A stretch of 64,000 nt of DNA. Source: UBA4416 sp040386075 (GTDB taxonomy: Bacteria; Bacteroidota; Bacteroidia; B-17B0; Aurantibacillaceae). Shown here in pieces: positions 18,518-28,162 of this stretch (position 1 is the stretch's first letter; every line of letters starts with the position of its first letter). Where the stretch lies: assembly GCA_040386075.1 (NCBI GenBank), contig JAZKGE010000048.1, positions 1 through 64,000 of the forward strand, in the 5' to 3' direction. The notes beneath the pieces are model-generated. The model saw only the letters and a list, made by a program, of their open reading frames with translations, did no database searches and had not been told where the DNA came from. The translations under genes and the position numbers were made by a program.

Positions 18518-21500
18518 TTAATTAGAAATAACTAATTTCTTATAGGCTACTAATTTACTTTCTTCGTACACTTTAATAAAATAAATACCTTTAGATGTAT
18601 TCAGTTCTATCACAGAATGATTCGCGTTTATATCAGAAGTGTAAATTACCTGAGATAAAGAATTAAATACCTTTACTGTATAATGCTTTAATAAATCTAC
18701 ATCAATACTGATAATACCATTTGAAGGATTTGGATAGATAACTATATTACGATCCATTTCATTTTCATGGATGCCAACACATGAATTTACAACTAACGCT
18801 ACAGTTAATGTTTGTGAACAACCATTACTTTGTCCTGTAACTGAGTAGACTATGGATGCGGTTGGAGAAGGAAAAATTGAAGAGCTTGTAATTCCGCCCG
18901 GATTCCATGTATAACTATTTGCTCCATTTACAGTTAATGTGGTTGTTTCACCTGCACAAATGCTATCGTTTAATGCAGTTAAGCTTAAGGTGGGAATTGG
19001 ATTTACAATCACCTGTATAGTAGCAGAACCACTACACCCATTAACTCCAATACCAGATACAGTATATGTATTAGTCGATCCCGGGTTAAAAGATATATTA
19101 TTAGTGATACCGCTGTTCCAGGTATATGTAGTAACACTGCCTCCACCATTTAAAGTTATCGGACTACCCTGGCACACAGAGTTACTGCTTGCACTGGCAG
19201 TAATTCCAGCGCTATTAACTGTTAATGTTGAAACAGCTATATTTGATAAACAGCCATTGGGATCAGTTCCTGTTACAGAATAAGTTGTAGTAGAAGTTGG
19301 AGAAACAACAGAAGATCCACCGGAATAGGTATATGAAGCAGAGCCTGACGGATTTAAGGTAAACGATTGTCCAACACAAATGCTTCCGCTATTAACACTT
19401 ACAGTTGGAGAGGTTAAAACCGTCACACTTGCCACTACTGTGTTAGTTGCTGGGCAACCCTCGGCGCTGGAACCTGTTACAGTATATGTAGAGTTTGCGA
19501 TAGGGCTTACAAATGCTGATCCCCCAGAATAATTATAATTAACCGCGCCGCTTGGTGTTATTGTGAAATTTTGTCCAGAGCATATAGTTCCACTATTCAC
19601 ACTAATTGTAGGATAGGTTTCAAGTGTATAATTATTTGCCGGCGAAGGAGGAATAATCACATTGTTAACGTCCATTACAGAAGCGCCTGTAGAAGGAGTT
19701 ACATTTACATTACTGGTGGCCGACTGATCCTGGATAACAAGAAAATAATAGATCACATCGGATAAATTAGCGACATATGTTGGATTAAAAGTCCATATAC
19801 CGTTTAATGGCGTTCCTGAAGTAAGGTTTCCCTGTACACTTGAGTAAAGTCCAAAGTTGATTCGATAATATAAGCGTGGGGCAACTGACCCGGTAGCTAC
19901 ACCCGATGTGTCTTTAATAGATACGGTCATTGTGCGGCTTGTTGTATTGCATGGCGGCCCGGTAAATCCCGAAGAAAGTATTACCGGAGCATACACATCT
20001 GTCTGAGTATAATTTCCTTCCCAGGCCCCAATGTCAGGCGTGGTGGTGCTTCTGATATTACCGGCATAATCGGTAGTTACCCCTGCCACAGGTGCCCCAC
20101 CGCTTTCTACCTGTGTTTGTATTACAGGATCTATATCATACGTATTTGGTAATGCACCATTTGTTGTTATAAATGGCGGGTTTTCTGTAACCGAATTTGC
20201 TTCTCTTGGAGCAACAGCTGACTTATAGGAGAAAAGAGTACTGTAATTATTAATACCATCGTAATATATGGTTCTATTTGCAGCAGATACGCCCGTATAA
20301 TATAAATTTCTGTCAGATGCTGTGGAAAAGTTTATTAAAGGTGAAGTAATTCTTCTAATGATGCTTGTTATAGCCGTACCGGTAGCTACAGAAGTATTAA
20401 TGAAGATATTATTACTAAGTGTAAAAGATGTATTGGTGGTTAAAAAATTGAGTATTGAGCTGCCTGAGTTAATGCCATTATTGACAGAATTATCCATATA
20501 AAAAGTATTATGAGCAATATTAAGAATTGGAGCATATGGATTACCGGAATAAGTTGCAATAGCACTAATACCAACAGATTGGTTTGAAGCAGGCATATGA
20601 AAATCTCCAAAAATGTTATTGTTGATGTTTCCGTTGGATCCAGCAAGAACAATCCCCTGTAGTGTTCCTGTTCCTGTAGAGGAAAGTGAATGGGCTTTAT
20701 TACCTGTAATATTCATGTTGGCACTTGCACTAAAAGACATTGCCGTCAAATTGTTAACACTGGCAGCTGTACTGTTTCCGGTAATGGTTATGGAATAAAT
20801 AGTATTAGCCATTAAAGTCATGTTAGAACAACTGACACCTGTGATACCTATAAAGTTAGTGCCTCCCACAGTTGTAAATGATCCCATGTTCTTTAACACG
20901 TTACCTGCCACCGTTATGCTGGCGCCATTCACACATTCTATGCCACTTAAATTCTGCCCATACACATTGGTAATAGTATTATTTGTAACACTCGCAGCAC
21001 CATAAGAAGTTTTTATACAGTCTATACTACCCTTGGTAATCCCATCAATTAAATTATCAGAGATCTGTGAATTTGATAAAAGATAATAGCCTATGATGCC
21101 CGTTACATTGCTATTGCATGCAATATTGGTTATTGTATTTGAGCTGATAGTGGCGGTATATACATCAGCCGCTCCCATCATGGTGCACCCATAAGCAAGT
21201 GGCGCATTAACGTTCTGTATAAGGTTAGATTTGATATTCAGGTTCTTTATCCTGGTAGATGAATTGTTGGAACTGGCAGATATGAGAGTAAATTGCATCA
21301 TCCCGCTTGAATTAGGATAGTTGTAACCCGGGAAAAAATTATTATTGATATTTACAGTAGTTGTAGTGCTTCCTACGGACGAGATAATCCCATGAAGCGA
21401 TAAACTGCTTGTAGCGGTTGAAGACAACTTAATAGTATTGTTATTAACATCAATACTATTTGTGGCAGAAACAGACCTGATAGATATAGCCACCAGCTTC

Positions 21501-22390
21501 GTTAAAGGGTTAACACCTGATCCGTTGTTATTATCAATATAATTATGGGAAATATTGAGAGCAGATTGCTTGTTTGCATCAATACCATAGGTATCGCTAC
21601 CGGCACTGCCACCAAAATTTATTACCGTATTTCCTGTAACCGCAAATAATCCACCAACATCATTACTCTCGTCGGGATATGTTGTGCTACTGGCAATTAG
21701 TGAAATACCGACATGGCAATTCTGTATGAGGTTCGAAAAGACTTTATTGCCTGAGTTTGCGCCGACAACAGATGATAAGCTGGCAGTAAGCGTGTTATTA
21801 GTATAATAACTTGGAGAAAAATCTATTCCCCTAGACCCTGAAGGATAAATGCTTGTATTTGGTGAAGCGGCGCCATTGTTTCTACTAAGTGTAATTACAC
21901 AATTTTTAATGGTGTTGTTACTGCAACCATCTATTGGTGCAACATTTGTTTTATAAAAACCATACCCAAATTCCATAGTAGCAGGGTTAGTAGTATTAGG
22001 ATCTATAATATCAATTCCATCGATTGTAATATTATCAGCCCCAATAAACCACCACACACCATCACACACTAAAGATGATGGTGTTGCGGTACCTGTAAAA
22101 GCTGTTATTACCGGATTAGATCCAATGCCACTTTTTTGAAAAATCACTTGGTTAGTTATTGAGCTTCCTGGAGGATCAAAAAGTTTGTACCCACCATTCG
22201 GCGCGTTTTCGGTATACCCCGCCGATACATTTATTGTAACAGGGCCGGCAACACCAACAATATTTAACGTATTAATGGCAGCGGCAATACTTGGAAAACT
22301 ACCCGGAATAGTAAAGTTGCCGGCAATTTGCGCTAAACTGTTAATCGAAAACAAAAGAGTGGCAAAAAAAAAGAACAGAGTTTTTTTCAT
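18518..22390 (-). CDS. Large T9SS-sorted beta-helix adhesin-like protein
   Basis: A 1,290-residue surface protein. The ATG at 22390 gives MKKTLFFFFATLLFSINSLAQ, a clean signal peptide; the open frame continues ten codons upstream but without one. Residues about 100-720 contain many short N-rich turns (NNTI, ISNNTITNI, GNINNNIF) typical of a right-handed parallel beta-helix. Four Ig-like repeats of about 75 residues follow, each starting near SVNSGTICSGQ or SICAGE and containing Y(T/S)VTG. The last 75 residues are a T9SS sorting domain (IVIYPNPSNG, SKGIYFIKVY). It is likely cell-surface attached. Length differs from the gene at 41067 and there is no similarity outside the sorting domain. Confidence 0.88.
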   Translation of the reverse strand: MKKTLFFFFATLLFSINSLAQIAGNFTIPGSFPSIAAAINTLNIVGVAGPVTINVSAGYTENAPNGGYKLFDPPGSSITNQVIFQKSGIGSNPVITAFTGTATPSSLVCDGVWWFIGADNITIDGIDIIDPNTTNPATMEFGYGFYKTNVAPIDGCSNNTIKNCVITLSRNNGAASPNTSIYPSGSRGIDFSPSYYTNNTLTASLSSVVGANSGNKVFSNLIQNCHVGISLIASSTTYPDESNDVGGLFAVTGNTVINFGGSAGSDTYGIDANKQSALNISHNYIDNNNGSGVNPLTKLVAISIRSVSATNSIDVNNNTIKLSSTATSSLSLHGIISSVGSTTTTVNINNNFFPGYNYPNSSGMMQFTLISASSNNSSTRIKNLNIKSNLIQNVNAPLAYGCTMMGAADVYTATISSNTITNIACNSNVTGIIGYYLLSNSQISDNLIDGITKGSIDCIKTSYGAASVTNNTITNVYGQNLSGIECVNGASITVAGNVLKNMGSFTTVGGTNFIGITGVSCSNMTLMANTIYSITITGNSTAASVNNLTAMSFSASANMNITGNKAHSLSSTGTGTLQGIVLAGSNGNINNNIFGDFHMPASNQSVGISAIATYSGNPYAPILNIAHNTFYMDNSVNNGINSGSSILNFLTTNTSFTLSNNIFINTSVATGTAITSIIRRITSPLINFSTASDRNLYYTGVSAANRTIYYDGINNYSTLFSYKSAVAPREANSVTENPPFITTNGALPNTYDIDPVIQTQVESGGAPVAGVTTDYAGNIRSTTTPDIGAWEGNYTQTDVYAPVILSSGFTGPPCNTTSRTMTVSIKDTSGVATGSVAPRLYYRINFGLYSSVQGNLTSGTPLNGIWTFNPTYVANLSDVIYYFLVIQDQSATSNVNVTPSTGASVMDVNNVIIPPSPANNYTLETYPTISVNSGTICSGQNFTITPSGAVNYNYSGGSAFVSPIANSTYTVTGSSAEGCPATNTVVASVTVLTSPTVSVNSGSICVGQSFTLNPSGSASYTYSGGSSVVSPTSTTTYSVTGTDPNGCLSNIAVSTLTVNSAGITASASSNSVCQGSPITLNGGGSVTTYTWNSGITNNISFNPGSTNTYTVSGIGVNGCSGSATIQVIVNPIPTLSLTALNDSICAGETTTLTVNGANSYTWNPGGITSSSIFPSPTASIVYSVTGQSNGCSQTLTVALVVNSCVGIHENEMDRNIVIYPNPSNGIISIDVDLLKHYTVKVFNSLSQVIYTSDINANHSVIELNTSKGIYFIKVYEESKLVAYKKLVISN

Positions 22391-22469
22391 GAAAATATAA
22401 TTTATATTAAATGTAATCATATTCTAAGACTTTATTGATAAATTGAATTTTACATATTTGTCAACTCAA

Positions 22470-25400
22470 TTACTTCAAAATCTCCACTTCCTGCTCCTGT
22501 ATATACAACAACAGTTTTTTAACCGAGGTATAACCCAAACCTAACAAGGCATACTCATAGTCCTGCATTTGCGTATGGTATTTTTGAGCATTGCGTTTCC
22601 CGGTTTTATAATCAATTACAACGGCTTCGTTATTTGAAACCACTACTCTATCGGGGCGTAAAATATCACCGGCAGAAGTAAGTATCTCTAATTCATTTTT
22701 TACGTCCACGCCTTTTTCAAAATAAGAGACTATAGCTGGAATAGACAATAACTGATTGATATCATTCAACATTTTATATGATTCTTCCTTAGTAATATCT
22801 CCTGACAATACAGCGTTTGCGATCGTTATATCAACATCATCTTTGGTCTTAATTTTTGACAAAATATAATGCACTAAAACACCGTACTCACGAGCTTTGG
22901 TTACCTCTTCATTACTTTCATATGAAGAAGCTTCTTTGATCTGAATGACATCGGGATTTTGATTAAAAGCCAATTGAGCAACCTGTAACTGTTGCAATCC
23001 CTGTTTGTGAGCGGCTGATGTTTTTTTTGTCAATGACCCAAATGTCAATAATTGCTTCTCTGTATCAAAGCTTGCTTGTGCAGATGCAAAATCTGCCAAC
23101 CAAGTGTGACAATTTTTTGAACTTTTCTTTTTAAGCTGCGGAGAAATGATATGTAAACGTTCGACTGCTCTTGTAAAATCTACATACAGCATATTTAAGC
23201 TATCTAATGTTTGTTGCTGACGTTCTTTTTCGGCCAGGGGTTTAAACATGGTATCATCTGCTGCTTTGGTTGTATTGATCAAGGCCACCGGCAGATCAAT
23301 GCCCTCTTCATTAATATCTACCCAAATGGATTGAGTTTTTTCAATGTCCCAAGCTAAAAATGGTGTGATCACGATCGGGAATTCTAATCCTTTGGATGCA
23401 TGAATCGTCATGATATTTACGGCATTCATTCCCTCCGGGATAATAACCGATGCTTTATCAGCCCGGCGTTCCCACCAATCTAAAAATAAGGATACATTGG
23501 AAGTATTACCCTGTAAAAATCCAAGCACTTCATCCAAAAAGAAACGAACGTATTGCGGATTACTTTGATTCAGTTTAAGCGTTGTTACTATTTCAAGACA
23601 AGCATCAAATAAATTAGATGACGTCAATTTTAGAACATTAACTCTTAAACCACATTCATTTAAAATATCAAATACCGTTTTGGTTTTGGAAGTATTTAAT
23701 TCTCTTAAAAATAAAACATATTGTTCTTCAGTACAAAGTTGGCGGTCATGCAAGTAATTTAATATCACTGAAGCAGCTACCAGATCTTTTTGATTTGAAA
23801 TGTATTTGAGAAACGATAAAATAACTGAAACTTCTTTAGCGTGATTCAGCAACAGTGAATCTGCAGACACAACCGGAATATTGTTTTCAATTAAAAAATT
23901 AGCAACCGTATTACCATGTCTGTTTTGCCGAATGATTATGCAAATATCCTGATAACTGTAACCATCATCAATGGCTTTTTGTATATAATTTAAAATGAAC
24001 CGCGTGTTGGTATCATCTGTATCTTCATCATCCAAAGGAGCAGGCAAATCGACACTTACATAGCCAAGATCGGTTGTTTTATGAATTTGCTTTTGCTGAT
24101 CGTATATTTTTTTAAGATCCTCATTTAAAACAGTGCCAGCTAAATAATCGAATAACACATTATTGAATTTCACGATCGCACTTTCGCTCCGGTAATTGGT
24201 ATCTAAAACCCTTCCTTCAAAATTTCTGATCAAAGATCCTTCTCTTTCAACCAACAGATCATTTTTACTAGCCGCATTGATGTTTGGCAAGCTTACAAAC
24301 TGCTCAACATCGGCATTTCGCCAACGGTAGATAGATTGCTTACCATCGCCCACAATTAAATTGAGATTACCGTTTCCTAACGCATTATCAATTAATGGCA
24401 ACATATTTTGCCATTGCATGGCTGATGTATCCTGAAACTCATCCAACAAAAAATGTTTATAGCGATCTCCTAATCGCTCAAATATAAAAGGCGTTGGTTC
24501 GTTATTTACGACTTCCGAAATACGTTCGTTAAACTCGGAAATAAATAAAATATTCTCGTCGGCTTTATACTCATTGGTTAGTTTAGCCAATTCATTCACC
24601 AGGCCCATGGCATAAATATTTTTGTAGATCAGTACAAACACATTGTATCGCTGTTCATTCTCTTTCAAATAATTTAAAACACTAAAAGCAATTTTATCCA
24701 ACTCTGTTTTAATGCTGTCAATGGCTGTTTTTTCTTCGGCACTTGCTTTACCGCCATGCCATTTATCCTGCTCCAGCGTTTTAGTAACATTGGATCCAAA
24801 TAGTTCTTTGGTTGAAGTTTCTTTTAAAGTAGCGAGTTTCACATAAAAATTATAGATACCAGAACCGCCACTTGCAAATGCATTAGCAGTTAACTGTTTT
24901 TCATGTATCAATTTTAAGGCTTGTTCGCCCTGTGTTTTTAAAAATGTTTCATGCTCTTTGGTGATCGATCTCAATTGCTTTTTGATCGTTTCGAAATCTG
25001 AGATATTAAACTTGCTTAATTGATCAACCAGTTCGCTTACACCTTCTTTATTGATCTCTTTAATGAAGTCGATCAATGTTTGTTCAGGATCCCAATTCTT
25101 GTTCTCTTCTATTTGCGCTAAAGAAAACTGGACCAAATAATCAGTTACCAATTTATCTTTACCTAAATTATTGATCAGGGTTGAGATCACTTTTTTAAAT
25201 ACAGCATCCGAATCGGTTTCTATCTGGAAATTAACCGGTAATTTGAGATCAAGGGCAAAGGTGCGAATGATACGGTGCGTGAAACTATCAATGGTTCCAA
25301 TAGAAAAATCGGAATAATTATGTAAAACATCAGTTAGAACAACTTCTGCTCTTTTCTTTAATTCTTCTTTTGAAATCTTCAATTCATCGGATATTAGTTC

Positions 25401-25637
25401 GCTGAGCATATCATTTGATCCCAGGCTGATCTCTTTTAACGCTTTAATGATTCGCCATTTCATTTCTGAGGCGGCCTTATTGGTAAAGGTAATTGCTAAA
25501 ATACCTCTGTAAGCTTTGGTTAGATTATGCTTATCCACCAATGCCAGTTTTAAATATTCTTTCACCAATGTAAAAGTCTTACCGCTTCCGGCAGAAGATT
25601 TATAAACGATAAAATTATTTAAAGCGTTAACTGGCAT
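22470..25637 (-). CDS. UvrD/RecB-like helicase-nuclease (AddA-like)
   Basis: ATP-dependent exonuclease subunit for double-strand-break repair. The superfamily 1 helicase begins at once with the Walker A motif SSAGSGKT at residues 14-21, then GILAITFTNKAASEMKWRI (motif Ia), LLDEFQDTSAMQW near residue 398 (motif II), GDGKQSIYRWRNAD (motif III), NIMTIHASKGLEFPIV (motif V) and LNMLYVDFTRAVERLHI (motif VI). The C-terminal RecB-type nuclease shows RPDRVV and VIDYKTGKRN near residue 1010, with the catalytic D...K pair. At 1,055 residues the length fits Bacteroidota AddA. No AddB-like gene is adjacent, although the two are commonly neighbours. The gene faces a MITE-like repeat on its 5' side. Confidence 0.9.
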   Translation of the reverse strand: MPVNALNNFIVYKSSAGSGKTFTLVKEYLKLALVDKHNLTKAYRGILAITFTNKAASEMKWRIIKALKEISLGSNDMLSELISDELKISKEELKKRAEVVLTDVLHNYSDFSIGTIDSFTHRIIRTFALDLKLPVNFQIETDSDAVFKKVISTLINNLGKDKLVTDYLVQFSLAQIEENKNWDPEQTLIDFIKEINKEGVSELVDQLSKFNISDFETIKKQLRSITKEHETFLKTQGEQALKLIHEKQLTANAFASGGSGIYNFYVKLATLKETSTKELFGSNVTKTLEQDKWHGGKASAEEKTAIDSIKTELDKIAFSVLNYLKENEQRYNVFVLIYKNIYAMGLVNELAKLTNEYKADENILFISEFNERISEVVNNEPTPFIFERLGDRYKHFLLDEFQDTSAMQWQNMLPLIDNALGNGNLNLIVGDGKQSIYRWRNADVEQFVSLPNINAASKNDLLVEREGSLIRNFEGRVLDTNYRSESAIVKFNNVLFDYLAGTVLNEDLKKIYDQQKQIHKTTDLGYVSVDLPAPLDDEDTDDTNTRFILNYIQKAIDDGYSYQDICIIIRQNRHGNTVANFLIENNIPVVSADSLLLNHAKEVSVILSFLKYISNQKDLVAASVILNYLHDRQLCTEEQYVLFLRELNTSKTKTVFDILNECGLRVNVLKLTSSNLFDACLEIVTTLKLNQSNPQYVRFFLDEVLGFLQGNTSNVSLFLDWWERRADKASVIIPEGMNAVNIMTIHASKGLEFPIVITPFLAWDIEKTQSIWVDINEEGIDLPVALINTTKAADDTMFKPLAEKERQQQTLDSLNMLYVDFTRAVERLHIISPQLKKKSSKNCHTWLADFASAQASFDTEKQLLTFGSLTKKTSAAHKQGLQQLQVAQLAFNQNPDVIQIKEASSYESNEEVTKAREYGVLVHYILSKIKTKDDVDITIANAVLSGDITKEESYKMLNDINQLLSIPAIVSYFEKGVDVKNELEILTSAGDILRPDRVVVSNNEAVVIDYKTGKRNAQKYHTQMQDYEYALLGLGYTSVKKLLLYIQEQEVEILK

Positions 25638-25691
25638 ACTAATCGAAGGTAACTATTATCATACTAAAAAAACTGTAATTGTATAAAAATG

Positions 25692-25857
25692 TTTAACCAC
25701 ATAGGCACATAGAAATTATAAGAGAAACAGGTACATTATAGGGAAGGCAATGCGCTTTTCGTTACAAATAGTTTACTATATAAAAAGCGTAGCTCTATCA
25801 AATACTTCTAATTGAATTTATTCTATGTCTCAATGGTTATATGTCTCTATGGTTAAA
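25692..25857. repeat. MITE-like palindromic element, 166 bp
   Basis: Outer arms are TTTAACCACATAG at 25692-25704 and CTATGGTTAAA at 25847-25857. Further matching pieces (CACATAGAA and TTCTATGTC) lie just inside. A second, inner pair TGCGCTTTT and AAAAGCGTA lies near the centre. The element fills most of the gap between the helicase and the LEA14 gene. No coding capacity is seen. The wording resembles recurrent Bacteroidota intergenic repeats. Confidence 0.55.
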
Positions 25858-25936
25858 AATATAAAATAATGCCCAGATTAAGTAGCATTTTAGTTTATTT
25901 GTAACTTGTTATTAAAACCAAATTATACCAATAGAA

Positions 25937-26386
25937 ATGAAATTTAAAGTCTTCGCCATATTAGCATCCATGTTCTTATTTTCCTGCAAGTCATTTCAAG
26001 AAATAAAAGTGACCAGCGTGGAAGGTTTTTATCTGAATAAACTAACACTTGAAAATATTGAAGCCCAGGTACAGGTAAAGATCAATAATCCCAACTCAAA
26101 AGGTTTTAATATTTATCCTTCCGAATTTGATGTTATTTTTAGCGGTATGCGACTTGGAAAAGCCAAATTGAACCAAAAAGTACATATCAACGCCAATTCC
26201 GAAGAGGTTTATTCTTTTAAATTGAACTCAAAGCTTTCCGAGATCAACCCAATGGATGCTTTAAAGCTTTTAAATATGGGAAGCCTTGGCAATATAGAGG
26301 TAAAAGGCGATCTGAAGGTGGGAAAATTCTATTTCAAAAAGAAAATTCCGGTTAATTACACAGATAAAGTGAAATTATTTAAATAA
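25937..26386 (+). CDS. LEA14-like (LEA type 2) lipoprotein
   Basis: A 149-residue lipoprotein with lipobox LFSC, the cysteine near residue 17. The mature part matches the LEA14/WHy fold: LNKLTLENIEAQVQVKINNPNS, then GFNIYPSEFDVIFSGMRLGKAKLNQKVHI and a run of alternating strands. The NPN turn after the first strands is characteristic. Such proteins have a fibronectin-like sandwich and are found in the periplasm of many Bacteroidota with unclear role. The sigma-factor gene follows 52 bp downstream on the same strand, so cotranscription is possible. Confidence 0.85.
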   Translation: MKFKVFAILASMFLFSCKSFQEIKVTSVEGFYLNKLTLENIEAQVQVKINNPNSKGFNIYPSEFDVIFSGMRLGKAKLNQKVHINANSEEVYSFKLNSKLSEINPMDALKLLNMGSLGNIEVKGDLKVGKFYFKKKIPVNYTDKVKLFK

Positions 26387-26438
26387 AATGTAACCATTTG
26401 TTCATTAATTGTGTATAAATTAGCCAGAAACCTATTTT

Positions 26439-27023
26439 ATGTCCCAAGCTGAACTCATATCGGCGTGCCTTAAAAACGACAAAACTGCTAAAAAACAGTT
26501 TTTCGAAACATATTATAGTAAACTAGCCTATATATCTCTCCGCTATTCCAAAAATTCAGGTCAATCGGAACAAGTATTACTGCAAGGGTTTTCTCATGTT
26601 TTTTCAAAATTAGGATCTTATAAAAGCCAAAACACAATTACACTGGATGAATTCGTAAAAAACGAGTTCATTTCTTTTATTGTAAAGTATATAAAAGAGA
26701 TCCGTAACGAATATTACGTAGCCAGCACTGTAAGAGCAGTTGAATACAAAGAAAAGACCTATGACCTCTTCCTGGACAGCAAATTCATTGACCTTAAAAA
26801 TGTGGATCAGGCCATTATGCTGAAATCCATACAGGCCCTGGTTCCATCACAACGCCTGGTTTTTAATTTACATGTCATTGACAATCATACTTTATCACAG
26901 GCATCCGAATTATTAGACACAAGCGAACAAAGTGTGAAAGCCAATCTGGAAAAAGCCAGATTTAATTTACAAAAATCGATCGAGAAAAATTTAAAAATGA
27001 CCACCGATGAGCAGCCAGTTTAG
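26439..27023 (+). CDS. ECF-type RNA polymerase sigma factor
   Basis: A 194-residue sigma-70 family protein. Region 2 covers about residues 5-90 (LKNDKTAKKQFFETYYSKLAYISLRY; ISFIVKYIKEIRNEYY). Region 4 covers about residues 125-185, with the helix-turn-helix VPSQRLVFNLHVIDNHTLSQASELL followed by SEQSVKANLEKARFNLQKS. Region 2 is diverged from typical ECFs. The last 17 bp overlap the next gene, which encodes a single-span membrane protein. That arrangement is typical for an ECF sigma factor and its membrane-bound regulator. Confidence 0.88.
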   Translation: MSQAELISACLKNDKTAKKQFFETYYSKLAYISLRYSKNSGQSEQVLLQGFSHVFSKLGSYKSQNTITLDEFVKNEFISFIVKYIKEIRNEYYVASTVRAVEYKEKTYDLFLDSKFIDLKNVDQAIMLKSIQALVPSQRLVFNLHVIDNHTLSQASELLDTSEQSVKANLEKARFNLQKSIEKNLKMTTDEQPV

Positions 27024-27654
27024 TTACGAGTTAGATGAACGCCAGATAAGAATTGCAATGCAGGACGCAGAACTGGATTATAATGAGTCTGTTTGGAATA
27101 AATTTGATGAACTGTCTGCCACACAATACAAGGCCTCAGCAAATGTTGGCAATTTTATACCGAAAATAAATTTAAGTATCAGTCGTTCTATTATCGTTCC
27201 GGTTATTTTTATTGTATTGATCGGTGGTTTATCAGCTATGTTATTCAGTTTTGTTGATTTCAAGAAAAAAGAAAGCATTGATAAGGAAATTCCATACGTA
27301 GCTAAAGTTGAGCCTCTTAAAAAGCCTGAAATAAAAGCCAAAACCATTATTAGACCAAAACCTGTTGAAACCAAAGCCATTATTACAACCACAATAGCAA
27401 ATACGCCCTCAGTAACAATAGCTACAAATTCAGTCATTGTTGAGCCACCGGTAATAAAAAAAGAAGAACCTGCTAAAATAACAGAAACAAAACCGCAGGA
27501 ACTGATCGCATCTGCTGCCAATCAGAAGAAAGAACCAATAGTTCAACAAAAAAAGAGAATAAAAAAGGTTAAGGCGACTGAAGCGCTACCAACCATCAAT
27601 GCTTCTACTAATTTAAATGAAGGGGCTACCGAACCTGAATTAGAACTGAAATAA
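27007..27654 (+). CDS. Single-span membrane protein, putative anti-sigma factor
   Basis: A 215-residue protein with a cytoplasmic N-terminal segment of about 60 residues, one membrane helix near residues 62-84 (IVPVIFIVLIGGLSAMLFSF), and a long Lys/Pro/Glu-rich extracytoplasmic tail without recognisable domain. Its start codon lies 17 bp before the sigma-factor stop, so translation is probably coupled. By topology and position it may hold the sigma factor at the membrane, but no zinc-binding anti-sigma motif (HxxxCxxC) is seen. Its stop codon directly abuts the stop of the convergent Nudix gene. Confidence 0.78.
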   Translation: MSSQFSYELDERQIRIAMQDAELDYNESVWNKFDELSATQYKASANVGNFIPKINLSISRSIIVPVIFIVLIGGLSAMLFSFVDFKKKESIDKEIPYVAKVEPLKKPEIKAKTIIRPKPVETKAIITTTIANTPSVTIATNSVIVEPPVIKKEEPAKITETKPQELIASAANQKKEPIVQQKKRIKKVKATEALPTINASTNLNEGATEPELELK

Positions 27655-28113
27655 TTACTTCCACTTATTATTAAGCATATCGCCGATCCGTTTATCAATG
27701 ATAAACGTAAAATCGTTTTCCGAAATTTTACCGAGTTCTACCCAACGCATAGATTGTGCGCCATTTTTCTTTTTATCAAAATCAAAAATACCGGTCTTTA
27801 TTTTTAATCCGGGAGAAAAAGGATCGAGTTCGGCTTTTGATCTCACGAGGTAGTAAATGCTGATAACCTGATTATTGGAACTGAAAGCTGAATTCACAAA
27901 AAAATCGGTGGTATAGAAATGAGAGAGCACTTCAATTTCCAGATCCAGCTCTTCTTTAAACTCGCGGATAACACAATCAACGGTTCCTTCTCCATACTCT
28001 AAACCACCACCCGGAAATTTGGTAATGTCCATTCCCTTGATATGTTCGTCAGAAACTAATACTTTATTATCATGTATTAAAATTCCATATACACGAACAT
28101 TGAAACTCTTCAT
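27655..28113 (-). CDS. Nudix hydrolase
   Basis: A 152-residue pyrophosphohydrolase with a complete Nudix box: GGGLEYGEGTVDCVIREF followed by KEELDL (pattern Gx5Ex7REUxEExGU), around residues 36-58. It would hydrolyse a nucleoside diphosphate linked to some group X; the substrate cannot be told from sequence. The stop codon is immediately adjacent to that of the convergent gene ending at 27654, with no intergenic base and no terminator hairpin, so the two transcripts must overlap. Confidence 0.9.
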   Translation of the reverse strand: MKSFNVRVYGILIHDNKVLVSDEHIKGMDITKFPGGGLEYGEGTVDCVIREFKEELDLEIEVLSHFYTTDFFVNSAFSSNNQVISIYYLVRSKAELDPFSPGLKIKTGIFDFDKKKNGAQSMRWVELGKISENDFTFIIDKRIGDMLNNKWK

Positions 28114-28162
28114 TCCGTAAAATTAAGGTAATAGTTTGATAGATCAGCGAAATGAGCTGCTT

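Noticed and set aside
27078..27521. 147-codon antisense frame over the putative anti-sigma gene
   Set aside because: It mirrors the Lys/Pro/Thr-rich tail of the plus-strand gene and lacks an upstream signal; the plus-strand overlap with the sigma factor fits better.
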